Shown: piece after piece, positions 44,658 through 52,521 of the stretch | How the letters are laid out: every line of letters starts with the position of its first letter | Position numbering within the stretch: the stretch's first letter is position 1 | Assembly: GCA_001282665.1 (NCBI GenBank) | Contig: LN874948.1 | Coordinates: 938,213 to 1,002,212, forward strand | From: Clostridiales bacterium mt11 | Lineage (GTDB): Bacteria > Bacillota > Clostridia > Tissierellales > Tepidimicrobiaceae | Length of the DNA: 64,000 bases | Reading direction: 5' to 3' | Program-made: the position numbers and the translations under genes | The notes under the pieces: model-generated | What the model was told of the DNA's origin: nothing | What the model saw: only the letters and a program-made list of their open reading frames with translations | Databases searched by the model: none

Positions 44658-46016
44658 TTATGATAATCCTAATTCCTTTGCTGTTTCTTCTTCCTTAGCT
44701 TTCATATGTTTAAAGTACCAAATATATAATGCTACGTAGCCAACTAATAATACCAATCCAAAGTAATCACCATTTATTACATTAGCTGCCCTAGAAAATA
44801 CGTATCTAAATTCTGGTGCTTCCATACCATTCCAAGTTATCATTTGATTAGCAGGTATATCAATAGTTCCAACTTTTCTTGCTAAATCCGTAATATGAGG
44901 TGCAAAAGCAGTACCTACATATAGATATAATGGTGTTGAAATTATGCCAAGAATCAACATTCTAATTAAGTTTTTATTACATACAACCAATGCAGTTCCA
45001 GCAAAACATATATTTAATATTCCACCAAAAGGTAAAACACCATTTCCAGGCAATATTACAGCCATCAATAATATTACAGGTACTAACATAATACATGTTA
45101 CCCATACTTCTGGTTGACCTGCTAAAAATGGCCAGTCAAGTCCAATGTATACCTCTTTTCCTGGAAACCTTTTCTTCATAAAATCACCAGCAGCTTCTGA
45201 AATAGGTGCTAAAGCTTTCATAAATAATGTTGCTACCATAGGGAATAATGTTAAAGCCGTTGCCGCTTGGACTCCCAAAGTAACCGTTGACTTGAAATCA
45301 TATTTAGCGAACAAAGCTATAAATATTCCAATTATAAAGCCCATGACATGGTTTTCACCAAATATGCCCAACTTTTCTTTTAGACTATCCGCATCTATTT
45401 CTGCATCTTTTAATCCGGGGATAAAATCCAAAAGCCTATTTATTGGTGCTAAAACTACAGCAGTTAATGCCATAGAGTGAGGCAATGCAATCCCAGGTAT
45501 TCCTGTAATCTTTTGTATTTGTTTTTGAGTTAAATCCGCATTTTTTAATTCCAATACTACTTCTATTGCAGCAACTATGAATCCCATTGCCAAACTATTA
45601 GTGATGCCAGTAACTATTACTGCAGTAAATATCTTATTCCACACATTCCATAAATCTAAGTTTAAACAGTTTGTCCAATTTAAGCCTAACATCACTAAAT
45701 TTATAACTATTTGTAATGGAAACATTAAAAAGGCATAAGGCCAAGCCCATGCTATGGCTGCATTTGGAGGCCATCCTAAGTCTAATGTATTTAGCTGCAA
45801 TCCCGTATTGTTAACAAATGCTTCTGAAGCAGGTCCTATGGCTGCGAACATAAAATCTATAACTACACTCATCCCTAAAAATGCTGCTCCAAGGGTTAAA
45901 GCAGATGAAAAGGCTGTTGAAAATTTCATCTTTACAATTAAACCAATAATTATCATTATTAAAGGTAGAAATACCGCTGGTCCTAAGTCCAGTATATAAT
46001 TCATAACTTCTTTCAC
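44658..46016 (-). CDS. PTS EIIC component, galactitol family
   Basis: GatC-type membrane channel of 452 residues with about ten to eleven hydrophobic segments. Typical elements are LNTLDLGWPPNAAIAWAWP near residue 75, LNLDLWNVWNK near residue 117, and GLDWPFLAGQPEVW near residue 300. The start is GTG at 46016, spaced 9 bases from AAGGAG, and an ATG four codons in is the alternative. Third gene of the sigma-54 operon after IIA and IIB. Somewhat longer than its counterpart at 23535-24785, from which it has clearly diverged. Confidence 0.88.
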   Translation of the reverse strand: MKEVMNYILDLGPAVFLPLIMIIIGLIVKMKFSTAFSSALTLGAAFLGMSVVIDFMFAAIGPASEAFVNNTGLQLNTLDLGWPPNAAIAWAWPYAFLMFPLQIVINLVMLGLNWTNCLNLDLWNVWNKIFTAVIVTGITNSLAMGFIVAAIEVVLELKNADLTQKQIQKITGIPGIALPHSMALTAVVLAPINRLLDFIPGLKDAEIDADSLKEKLGIFGENHVMGFIIGIFIALFAKYDFKSTVTLGVQAATALTLFPMVATLFMKALAPISEAAGDFMKKRFPGKEVYIGLDWPFLAGQPEVWVTCIMLVPVILLMAVILPGNGVLPFGGILNICFAGTALVVCNKNLIRMLILGIISTPLYLYVGTAFAPHITDLARKVGTIDIPANQMITWNGMEAPEFRYVFSRAANVINGDYFGLVLLVGYVALYIWYFKHMKAKEEETAKELGLS

Positions 46017-46040
46017 AGCATAACACTCCTTCCCTACTCA

Positions 46041-46319
46041 TTATTTTGTTAGGATATTTTCTAACTTATCCATGGTTTCCTTCATTCCAACTCCAGTTAA
46101 GAATGGAATACCATTTATAGTTGGTATACCATAATCCTTGTTTGAAGGTGCTATTGAAATATAGACATCTGCAATCCTTACATTTTGTTCTAATGATTTA
46201 ATATCTACAGCTACTACTTTTGCAGGTATCTTTCTTTCTTTGCACAACTTTTCAACTTTAGAAGCTACAGTTTGTGAAGTAGCTACACCAGAGCCACAAG
46301 CTACGATTATTGTTTTCAT
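46041..46319 (-). CDS. PTS EIIB component, galactitol family
   Basis: 92-residue phosphotransfer protein. Active cysteine is residue 8 in VACGSGVATSQTVA. AAAGGAG stands about 8 bases before the ATG. Lies 26 bases after IIA and 24 before IIC. Same family as the protein at 24801-25100, but clearly a separate lineage. Confidence 0.9.
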   Translation of the reverse strand: MKTIIVACGSGVATSQTVASKVEKLCKERKIPAKVVAVDIKSLEQNVRIADVYISIAPSNKDYGIPTINGIPFLTGVGMKETMDKLENILTK

Positions 46320-46345
46320 CTTTTTCTCTCCTTTCTCTAATATTT

Positions 46346-46810
46346 TTAATATATTTCTTTCTCAAGAATGTTATATATGCTAACTGCATCTTTACATTCT
46401 TTTAAAGAAGTTAATACATCTTCTTTTGAGAAAATATTAATCAATTTTTGTAAAAGTTTTACTTGATATTCTGGCTTTTTTACTGCTAGCATAAATACCA
46501 TCTCTACTTCTACATCATTAATCCCACTTCCCATTTCTTTAAACTTAATAGGCTTTCTCAAAGTTGATACCAATATAGCAGGTTTTATTACATGCTTTGG
46601 ATCCGTATGAGGCAATGCAACTTTAACGCCTAAGGTTGGAAGGCCTGTAGGAAACTCCTTTTCTCTATTAAGTATAGCCTGCTTAAAGCTTTCCTCTACA
46701 TATCCTTTTTCATATAATACGTCTGAAAGCTTAGATAACAATTCCTCGCTATCCTTTCCATCTACATCTAAATATATTAATTCCTTATTAAGCATTTTCA
46801 TCTCTTCCAA
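46346..46810 (-). CDS. PTS EIIA component, galactitol family
   Basis: Soluble phosphocarrier of 154 residues. The phospho-histidine lies in KVALPHTDPKHV, preceded by REKEFPTGLPT, the GatA pattern. The frame opens with TTG at 46810, which is 9 bases after GGGAGG and is the likely start; ATG at 46801 is the alternative. First gene of the operon IIA-IIB-IIC-aldolase-PHP-kinase-aldolase, behind a leader of nearly 300 bases and the sigma-54 promoter at 47116-47133. Confidence 0.87.
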   Translation of the reverse strand: MEEMKMLNKELIYLDVDGKDSEELLSKLSDVLYEKGYVEESFKQAILNREKEFPTGLPTLGVKVALPHTDPKHVIKPAILVSTLRKPIKFKEMGSGINDVEVEMVFMLAVKKPEYQVKLLQKLINIFSKEDVLTSLKECKDAVSIYNILEKEIY

Positions 46811-47106
46811 TTAATTCTACCTCCCTATACTCGTTTGTTTTGTAAAAATAGACGCAAATGTTTACAATATCATCTGATTCAATACATAGGTCTTTTAAGT
46901 ATGGGAGTTTTCCCATTTGTCCAAACCTATGCTGTACTCCTGTTGCCTTTACCATTACCAGATAAACTTCTAAAAAATTTCAGCATCAATACCCTTTAAA
47001 CCATCTATAAGGTATCATTACATTTGTTTTGAAATAGATTAAGAATAAATTTCCTCTCTATTCCCTTAGCTTTAAAGATATGGGTTATACTTTTTCTGTG
47101 GCTATA
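46811..47106 (-). other. Long 5' leader of the sigma-54 PTS operon with nested hairpins
   Basis: No gene. On the transcribed minus strand an outer stem CATAGGT (46925-46931 end) / ACCTATG (46885-46891 end) encloses a second stem ATGGGA/TCCCAT (46901-46906 / 46911-46916). No T-run follows, so it is not a simple terminator. I recognise no known riboswitch or T-box motif. Confidence 0.45.
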
Positions 47107-47115
47107 CTTATATAC

Positions 47116-47133
47116 TTGCAAACCTCATGCCAA
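47116..47133 (-). promoter_or_regulatory. Sigma-54 (-24/-12) promoter
   Basis: Minus-strand TTGGCATG-AGGT-TTGCA matches the consensus TTGGCACG-N4-TTGCW at all but one position. The invariant GG (47131-47130) and GC (47119-47118) are 10 bases apart, as required. It points at the PTS operon starting at 46810, and the LevR-type activator with a GAFTGA motif is encoded just beyond the same operon. Confidence 0.88.
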
Positions 47134-47144
47134 TTTGTGCATAT

Positions 47145-47177
47145 AATGAAACCACCGCTAATAGCAGTGGTTTCATT
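47145..47177 (+). terminator. Long hairpin just upstream of the sigma-54 promoter
   Basis: AATGAAACCAC (47145-47155) / GTGGTTTCATT (47167-47177), extended by a further inner stem after one mismatch, followed on the + strand by ACTTTTTATG. It looks like a + strand terminator, yet no + strand gene lies before it. It is centred about 55 bases upstream of the sigma-54 start, so an activator site is another reading. Confidence 0.5.
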
Positions 47178-47251
47178 ACTTTTTATGCACTTAGAATTTA
47201 ATCTTTATATTTACAATAAAGTGCATATTGATTTTATGAAAATATTAGTAA

Positions 47252-47278
47252 AACCTTAATAAGCCTAAATGGGATTAA
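47252..47278 (+). pseudogene. Possible remnant of a second copy of the 59-residue gene
   Basis: The + strand here reads N-L-N-K-P-K-W-D-stop, very close to the end N-F-N-K-P-K-W-S-stop of the small gene at 36859-37038, and the DNA match extends into the following A-run. In-frame TAA at 47249-47251 breaks the frame just upstream and no similarity is seen before it. Confidence 0.35.
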
Positions 47279-47281
47279 AAA

Positions 47282-47317
47282 ATAGTGAGCTAAAGGTCTG
47301 TCCTTTAAACTCACTAT
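47282..47317 (-). terminator. Terminator of murJ
   Basis: Stem ATAGTGAG (47282-47289) / CTCACTAT (47310-47317) with an inner stem TAAAGG/CCTTTA, followed on the minus strand by TTTTTTAAT. It overlaps the murJ stop codon. Confidence 0.8.
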
Positions 47318-48864
47318 CTCCTTGTCCTCTTAACTAAACCCCTCATCAATATTCTCATTTCCTTAACCTTTAAAACGCAGCATAATATAAAATAGACTAA
47401 CACACCAACGACTACTGATAGGATTAAAAGCAGCAATTCAACTATCCACTTATTAGGCAATTTAGGGGTTAGCCCAAAGAATATGGCATAAACTATGACT
47501 CCCATTATTATAGATGCAAATAAGGTTTTAAAAAAGCATATCAAATATTTTTTAAGCCCCATAGGTCCTATTTTCTTCCTCAAATCCAAAAATAACAGTA
47601 AAGTCGTAAAGGTAGCTGATATACTTGTAGCTAAAGCTAACCCTGAATGGGCCATATACTTTATGAGAATAAGATTTAATCCTACGTTTAGTCCAACGGC
47701 TATAGCTCCATTTATCATAGGTGTCTTTGTATCTTGGAACGAATAGTAAACCTTGTTTAGCATTAACCTTAAAGATGCTCCAACTAATCCTAAAGAATAA
47801 AATATCAATGCACTTGAAGTCATCTGGGTTGCCATTTCACTAAAAGCCCCTCTTTCAAAGAATAACCTTACCATAGGCTTAGCTAATATCAGTATTCCTA
47901 TAGTTGCAGGCACGGTTATTATCAATATTATATTGATTCCTTGACCCATTATCTTTCTTACTTGCAATTCATCTTCCTGAGAAAATGCCTTAGATAGCAT
48001 AGGAAATATTACGGTAGTAATAGCCATAACGAATACGGATATTATAAGGTCATTTATCCTCGATGCATAGGTTAGAGCAGATATACTCCCTTCTACTAGG
48101 CTTGAGGCTAAGGTTTTATCTATTACTGTATTTATCTGTTGCACTGCAGAGCCTACCACTACAGGAAGAACCAATATCAATGATTTCTTCAAATGTTTAT
48201 CATTTAAATCTACATCTAAACTATAAACATATCCTTGATGTTTAATAGCTGGTACTTGAATTAAAAACTGAGTAGATGCTGCAACAACACTAGCTAACAT
48301 TAAACCCTCTATATGTCCTTTTTCTGCAAAGATAAATAAAAATACTATAAATACAAGATTATAGGGAAGTCCCATAATAGCTGGTGGTCCAAATATTTCA
48401 CTACTGTGAAGATATCCAGAAAAAACATAGGTGAAACCTAAAAATATTATTATAGGCAGTCCTATTCTATTTAGTCTCACCGCTAAATCAAACTGTTCTC
48501 CAGTAAATCCCTTAGCCAATATTTTAATTACAATAGGAGAAAAGAAAAATCCTAAAAGAGCCAATAATATAGTTATTAAGAATACTACATTCAATATATT
48601 GTTTAAGAATTTTAACTTTCCTTGCCTACCTTTTTTCCCTTCTATTTCTGTAAATATGGGAATTAAGGTGGTATTTAAAGATGCCCCTATGGTAGTCATG
48701 ATGATTACAGTAGCAGTCATAGCAACAAAATAAGTATCAGTTTCATAACCTGAACCGTATTTAGAAGCTATTAAAACCTCCCTTAAAAATCCAAGAAATT
48801 TACTAATCAAAGTAAATATTGCAATCATTGCTGCTGACTGAGCCATCTTTCGGGTATTTGTCAT
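47314..48864 (-). CDS. murJ: Lipid II flippase MurJ (MviN family)
   Basis: Polytopic protein of 516 residues with about 14 hydrophobic segments, matching the MOP-exporter fold. The N-terminus (AAMIAIFTLISKFLGFLREVLIASKYG) is the MurJ signature, and later segments GAVQQINTV-like (GSAVQQINTVIDKTLASSL) and LRLMLNKVYYSFQDTKTPM are also typical. It flips lipid-linked peptidoglycan precursor to the outer face. Its ATG overlaps the acyltransferase stop (ATGA), so the two genes are coupled. Confidence 0.9.
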   Translation of the reverse strand: MTNTRKMAQSAAMIAIFTLISKFLGFLREVLIASKYGSGYETDTYFVAMTATVIIMTTIGASLNTTLIPIFTEIEGKKGRQGKLKFLNNILNVVFLITILLALLGFFFSPIVIKILAKGFTGEQFDLAVRLNRIGLPIIIFLGFTYVFSGYLHSSEIFGPPAIMGLPYNLVFIVFLFIFAEKGHIEGLMLASVVAASTQFLIQVPAIKHQGYVYSLDVDLNDKHLKKSLILVLPVVVGSAVQQINTVIDKTLASSLVEGSISALTYASRINDLIISVFVMAITTVIFPMLSKAFSQEDELQVRKIMGQGINIILIITVPATIGILILAKPMVRLFFERGAFSEMATQMTSSALIFYSLGLVGASLRLMLNKVYYSFQDTKTPMINGAIAVGLNVGLNLILIKYMAHSGLALATSISATFTTLLLFLDLRKKIGPMGLKKYLICFFKTLFASIIMGVIVYAIFFGLTPKLPNKWIVELLLLILSVVVGVLVYFILCCVLKVKEMRILMRGLVKRTRR

Positions 48865-50009
48865 ACATATTCTTCCTTTCTCAATTTCCCAAATTTATAT
48901 TTAGGAACTTTTCCTATTAATATCCATCTATTCTCCGATGTCCCAATCAATAGTACAAATATAAAAGTCAATACAAGGCCCAATCCACATATTATTGCTA
49001 TAGAAGATAGTCTACTAAACCCTATATGGTTTGGTAAATAGCCCATCAAATTTCTTTTTAATATTTCTAATACCAATGGGTGAGAAAAATATACTCCAAA
49101 GGAATAGGTTCCAAAGTTTCTTAATCTATTATACTTTCCTACCATCTTTCTAGTCAACCAGATAAGAACTAACATAGAAAATATGGCATAAATCATAGTT
49201 TGAGGTCTAATGGATCCAAACCTATCATAGAAATGCCTTCCATCATTAACCCAAATATTTATATATACTTGTCCTATATAAAGACCAGTTACAATTATGT
49301 ACCCTAAAAATATTTTGCTTATGTTCTCTTCAATGTAATTAACGGTTTCATTATAGTGGATTCCTATTAACCCTCCAGCTATAAAATAAAAACACCAACT
49401 AAATAAAGTTTTCCAATAATATAGATTAAATATTCCTATTATACCAGTTGCATTAGGATTTTTAAGATAATATCCATATATCAATACTATACATTGAAAT
49501 AGGAAGGATAAACTAAACACCATAAATGGTCTTTCCTTCATAGGTTTTGCTAGATACTTTATTAGTAAAGGTAATACGATATAAAACTGGAATATTAAAA
49601 ATATAAAATATAGATGTGAAAAAGATTCACCTAGTAATATCCCTCTGCCTAACCCTATTAACCTTCTCCCAGTTATGGGTATTTCATTTATGTACGATGT
49701 ATGTAGAAAATATATAACAGACCATATTATGTAGGGTACTAGAATAAATTTGACCTTTTTCTTATAGAATCTTTTAGTATCAAATTCATCCTTCGACCTA
49801 TAATTATAAAACAGTACCAATCCCGAAACCATCATAAAAATAGGACTGCCAAATCTAAAAAATTGATTTAAAAATATGCCTAAATACATAGCCTTTGAAC
49901 CGTATTGGGAATAAACTGCAAAACCACCAGATGCATGGATGATTAAAATTCCTATCGCAGCTATAGCCCTTATGTAATATAACTCTTTTATTTCTTCACG
50001 TCTTGCCAT
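48861..50009 (-). CDS. Membrane-bound acyltransferase (acyltransferase 3 family)
   Basis: 382 residues with about ten hydrophobic segments. It opens with YYIRAIAAIGILIIHASGG, in which the histidine is the conserved catalytic residue of the acyltransferase 3 (OafB/WecH-like) family. Such enzymes O-acetylate cell-wall or surface sugars. AGAGG lies 8 bases before the ATG. Translationally coupled to murJ and next to S-layer proteins, so it probably modifies a wall polymer; the acceptor is unknown. Confidence 0.82.
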   Translation of the reverse strand: MARREEIKELYYIRAIAAIGILIIHASGGFAVYSQYGSKAMYLGIFLNQFFRFGSPIFMMVSGLVLFYNYRSKDEFDTKRFYKKKVKFILVPYIIWSVIYFLHTSYINEIPITGRRLIGLGRGILLGESFSHLYFIFLIFQFYIVLPLLIKYLAKPMKERPFMVFSLSFLFQCIVLIYGYYLKNPNATGIIGIFNLYYWKTLFSWCFYFIAGGLIGIHYNETVNYIEENISKIFLGYIIVTGLYIGQVYINIWVNDGRHFYDRFGSIRPQTMIYAIFSMLVLIWLTRKMVGKYNRLRNFGTYSFGVYFSHPLVLEILKRNLMGYLPNHIGFSRLSSIAIICGLGLVLTFIFVLLIGTSENRWILIGKVPKYKFGKLRKEEYV

Positions 50010-50050
50010 TTGAATTTCCTCTCTTTTTAATTATTTATTATGTTTATATA

Positions 50051-50917
50051 TTATATCATACAAAGTCCATCTATATTAGACAAAAAATCCCCCAATACAA
50101 AGTTGTATGGAGGATCTCCTAATTGGTCCCTGTCTATTTCTATAGTTATTGTTTTATATGTTATTACTTGTAACTCTATACTAGTTTTCTTTGGAGGAGT
50201 TATTTTTAAATTAACTTCGTAATCACCTCTATGTCTCGAAACTTCTTCTATCTTCATAGAATATCCTGGAGTTGGAAACTCCTTTGTTATGGTTACAAAT
50301 ACCTTATTGCCTTCTGTATTTAAAGTTATACCCTCTTTACCTGAATAAGCTTGGACAGATCCAGATAAATTAAATGGAATACTAGTTACCTTATCTAATA
50401 ATTTATTCACCCTCTGTAAGACTATTATGGCCTCAGCCTGTGTAACTTTTGTTGTGGGATTATAAATAGTCTTGGACTGACCTAGTGTTATGTTTGAATG
50501 GTATAGTGCTGATATAGCTTTCTGCTCTTCACCAGACATATACTCAATGTCTGTAAATGGCAATTTTTCTTTACCCGGTTTAATTAACTTTATTTCCATC
50601 AACTTACTTCCTATGGATTTTGCCATTTCAGCTCTAGTAAGTTCAGTCTTAATCCCTAATGTAGTACTTGAATATCCATTATCCCTTAATAAAGATGAAA
50701 AGGATAATAAAAACTCATCTCCATAAATTACCCCTTCAGGATCAAAACGCTTAAAATTTTCCTTAGCTAAATAGGGAAAATAATAGAGTAAAAAATCCTT
50801 TTCTATTACTTTATTGGACCAATGACTTGCTAATATATCTTCCATATCTGCTAAGGCAGGAGTTCCTGAAGACATTACTATGCCGAGCATTAAAAAAAAT
50901 AACACTACTTTTTTCAA
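50051..50917 (-). CDS. SLH-domain protein with one PrcB-type C-terminal domain
   Basis: Secreted wall-associated protein of 288 residues. A signal peptide (1-23, ending PALAD) is followed by S-layer-homology-like sequence (about 25-170: ELTRAEMAKSIGS, then LPFTDIEYMSGEE and VTQAEAIIVLQRV). Residues about 180-275 form a domain with TKEFPTPGYSMKI, an ITPP turn, VITYKTITIEID and PPYNFVL, the layout of the PrcB C-terminal (protease-complex) family. Start TTG at 50917 with AAAGGGG upstream. The same domain occurs three times in the neighbour at 51013-52425. It shares 11-bp-spaced GTTACA direct repeats upstream with that gene. Confidence 0.75.
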   Translation of the reverse strand: MKKVVLFFLMLGIVMSSGTPALADMEDILASHWSNKVIEKDFLLYYFPYLAKENFKRFDPEGVIYGDEFLLSFSSLLRDNGYSSTTLGIKTELTRAEMAKSIGSKLMEIKLIKPGKEKLPFTDIEYMSGEEQKAISALYHSNITLGQSKTIYNPTTKVTQAEAIIVLQRVNKLLDKVTSIPFNLSGSVQAYSGKEGITLNTEGNKVFVTITKEFPTPGYSMKIEEVSRHRGDYEVNLKITPPKKTSIELQVITYKTITIEIDRDQLGDPPYNFVLGDFLSNIDGLCMI

Positions 50918-50985
50918 CCCATCACCCCTTTATAAGTTCCTTACGCCTGTCCATTTTAATTATATATCTTTTATTACATTATGTA

Positions 50986-51002
50986 GTTACAGTATGGTTA
51001 CA
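50986..51002 (-). promoter_or_regulatory. Direct repeats GTTACA-N5-GTTACA upstream of the small SLH gene
   Basis: GTTACA at 50986-50991 and 50997-51002 (11-bp period), with ATTACA at 50973-50978 nearby. Same orientation and spacing as the boxes upstream of the larger SLH gene. Period and form suit an OmpR/PhoB-type response regulator. Confidence 0.5.
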
Positions 51003-51012
51003 ATTGGAAGGG

Positions 51013-52425
51013 TTAACCCTCCAATATAAAATTATACGGAGGGTTACCAATATGATTCTTATCAATTTCTAAATATATTGTCTTATATGTTATTACTGGA
51101 AGGTAGTCTTCCATTGGGGGAGCAATTATAGTATAGATTCCATAGGAGTTGTTCCTAGAAACCACTTTTTCTACAGCCATAGAATAGTCTGAGGAAGAAA
51201 ATCTTCTTGTAACCCATATCAATACTTTATCTTTTTCTTCCTTTACAACTATTCCTTCTTTACCATTATAGGTTTCAAAATTTCCCATCACCTTAAACGG
51301 TATATTCTCTTCCTTTAAATCCTCAATGCTCTCCTTTAGATAGATATTGTATGGTTCCATACCCAGTTTATCTTTATCAACTTCTATAGTCTTTCTTACA
51401 TAGGTAATTAATTCAGGTAACATCATATTTCTTTCCGGTGGAACAATTGTAATATCTACTTCATATTTACTTCCTATTCTTCTAAACTTATTTATTCTTA
51501 TTGAATATCCTGGAGTGGAAAATTTTTTTGTAATGGAAATTAGTACTTTATTGCCTTCCATCTTTACAACTGTGCCCTCATTCCCATTATAAAATGTCTC
51601 AACTCTTTTTTCCTTAAAAGGTATATCCTTTACTACTAAATCCCTTATATTATCTTTCAAATAAAAGTCATAAGGCTCTCTACCTAGATATGCTTTATCT
51701 ATTTGTAGATATACGGTTATATATGTTGTTGCTCGTACTACGTATTCATCCTTTCTAGGAGGATAAATGGATAGCTCTACTTCAAATTCATTCTTTACCT
51801 TTCTAATCTTCTTTACTTCCATGGAATATCCTGTTGTATTAAATTTCTTCGTAACAGAAAGAATTACCTTGTTACTCGTGGAATTTACCGCTACTCCTTC
51901 TTTACCCTGGGAAGATTCTACGGTACCCATTAACTTAAATGGGATAAAATTTTCATCCTTACAGCAGTTCTTAGTTTTTTCTAATAGCTTTTCAATTCTT
52001 TCTAAAACCTTTCTTGCTTCTTCTACAGTTACTTTACCATTTGGATTATATATGGTTTTATTTTTAACTTCTACTATTCCATTCTCATATAATGCCATGA
52101 TTATTTTCCTATGGTCTTTAGACATATTCTTAAGGTCTTTAAAAAGTATAGTATCTTTGGCTTCAGAGATAATTCCCTCATCAATTAAAATTCCTCCAAT
52201 TACCAATGACATTTCTAATCTTGTTAACTTTTCTTTTCCTCTAATGGTATCCCAAGAGTATCCATAATCCTCTAAAAGAAATGAAAGCTCTAAGAAGAAT
52301 TCTTCTCTTGTAACTAACTTATTATCACTCACCTTTTGACTTTGGTTCTTATCTGCTAATACAGGAGCTGCCATAGTTGCAATGATGACCACTACTAATA
52401 GTAAAGCCGGTAATTGCTTTCTCAT
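51013..52425 (-). CDS. SLH-domain protein with three tandem PrcB-type domains
   Basis: 470 residues. Signal peptide at residues 1-24 (LPALLLVVVIIATMAAPVLA), SLH-like sequence at about 30-150 (KLTRLEMSLVIGG, ILFKDLKNMS, KVTVEEARKVLERI), then three repeats of about 97 residues at 161-258, 268-364 and 375-470. Each begins IPFK, has (G)KEG or GNEG, NKV..VT..F, GYS or DYS, a PP turn, a Y..T..ID strand and (E/N)PPYN or EPYN near its end. The start is ATG at 52425 with GGGAGTGG close by; an in-frame ATG at 52446 lacks a ribosome site. The repeats may bind or inhibit an extracellular protease, as PrcB of the dentilisin complex interacts with its partner, but this is inferred. Confidence 0.75.
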   Translation of the reverse strand: MRKQLPALLLVVVIIATMAAPVLADKNQSQKVSDNKLVTREEFFLELSFLLEDYGYSWDTIRGKEKLTRLEMSLVIGGILIDEGIISEAKDTILFKDLKNMSKDHRKIIMALYENGIVEVKNKTIYNPNGKVTVEEARKVLERIEKLLEKTKNCCKDENFIPFKLMGTVESSQGKEGVAVNSTSNKVILSVTKKFNTTGYSMEVKKIRKVKNEFEVELSIYPPRKDEYVVRATTYITVYLQIDKAYLGREPYDFYLKDNIRDLVVKDIPFKEKRVETFYNGNEGTVVKMEGNKVLISITKKFSTPGYSIRINKFRRIGSKYEVDITIVPPERNMMLPELITYVRKTIEVDKDKLGMEPYNIYLKESIEDLKEENIPFKVMGNFETYNGKEGIVVKEEKDKVLIWVTRRFSSSDYSMAVEKVVSRNNSYGIYTIIAPPMEDYLPVITYKTIYLEIDKNHIGNPPYNFILEG

Positions 52426-52466
52426 AAAACCACTCCCACTTTCCATTTAATACTTGCTTTATTATT

Positions 52467-52521
52467 AGTATATTGTTAATTTTCTGCTAAATTATTACAT
52501 TTTGATTACGTTTTAGTTACA
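52467..52521 (-). promoter_or_regulatory. Promoter with three 11-bp-spaced activator boxes
   Basis: Minus-strand -10 TATACT (52472-52467). Directly upstream, where a -35 would be, lie three tandem boxes on the + strand: ATTACA (52494), ATTACG (52505) and GTTACA (52516), each exactly 11 bp apart. A weak -35 plus three phased direct repeats is the pattern of response-regulator-activated promoters such as PhoB/PhoP boxes. Confidence 0.68.

Noticed and set aside
45811..46041. 76-codon frame with a Met start beside the EIIC start
   Set aside because: Lies within the EIIC gene in another frame; the EIIC frame has the family motifs.
51003..51026. Near-palindrome around the stop of the large SLH gene, considered as a terminator
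   Set aside because: The stem has a bulge, almost no loop and no T-tail; not enough to call.
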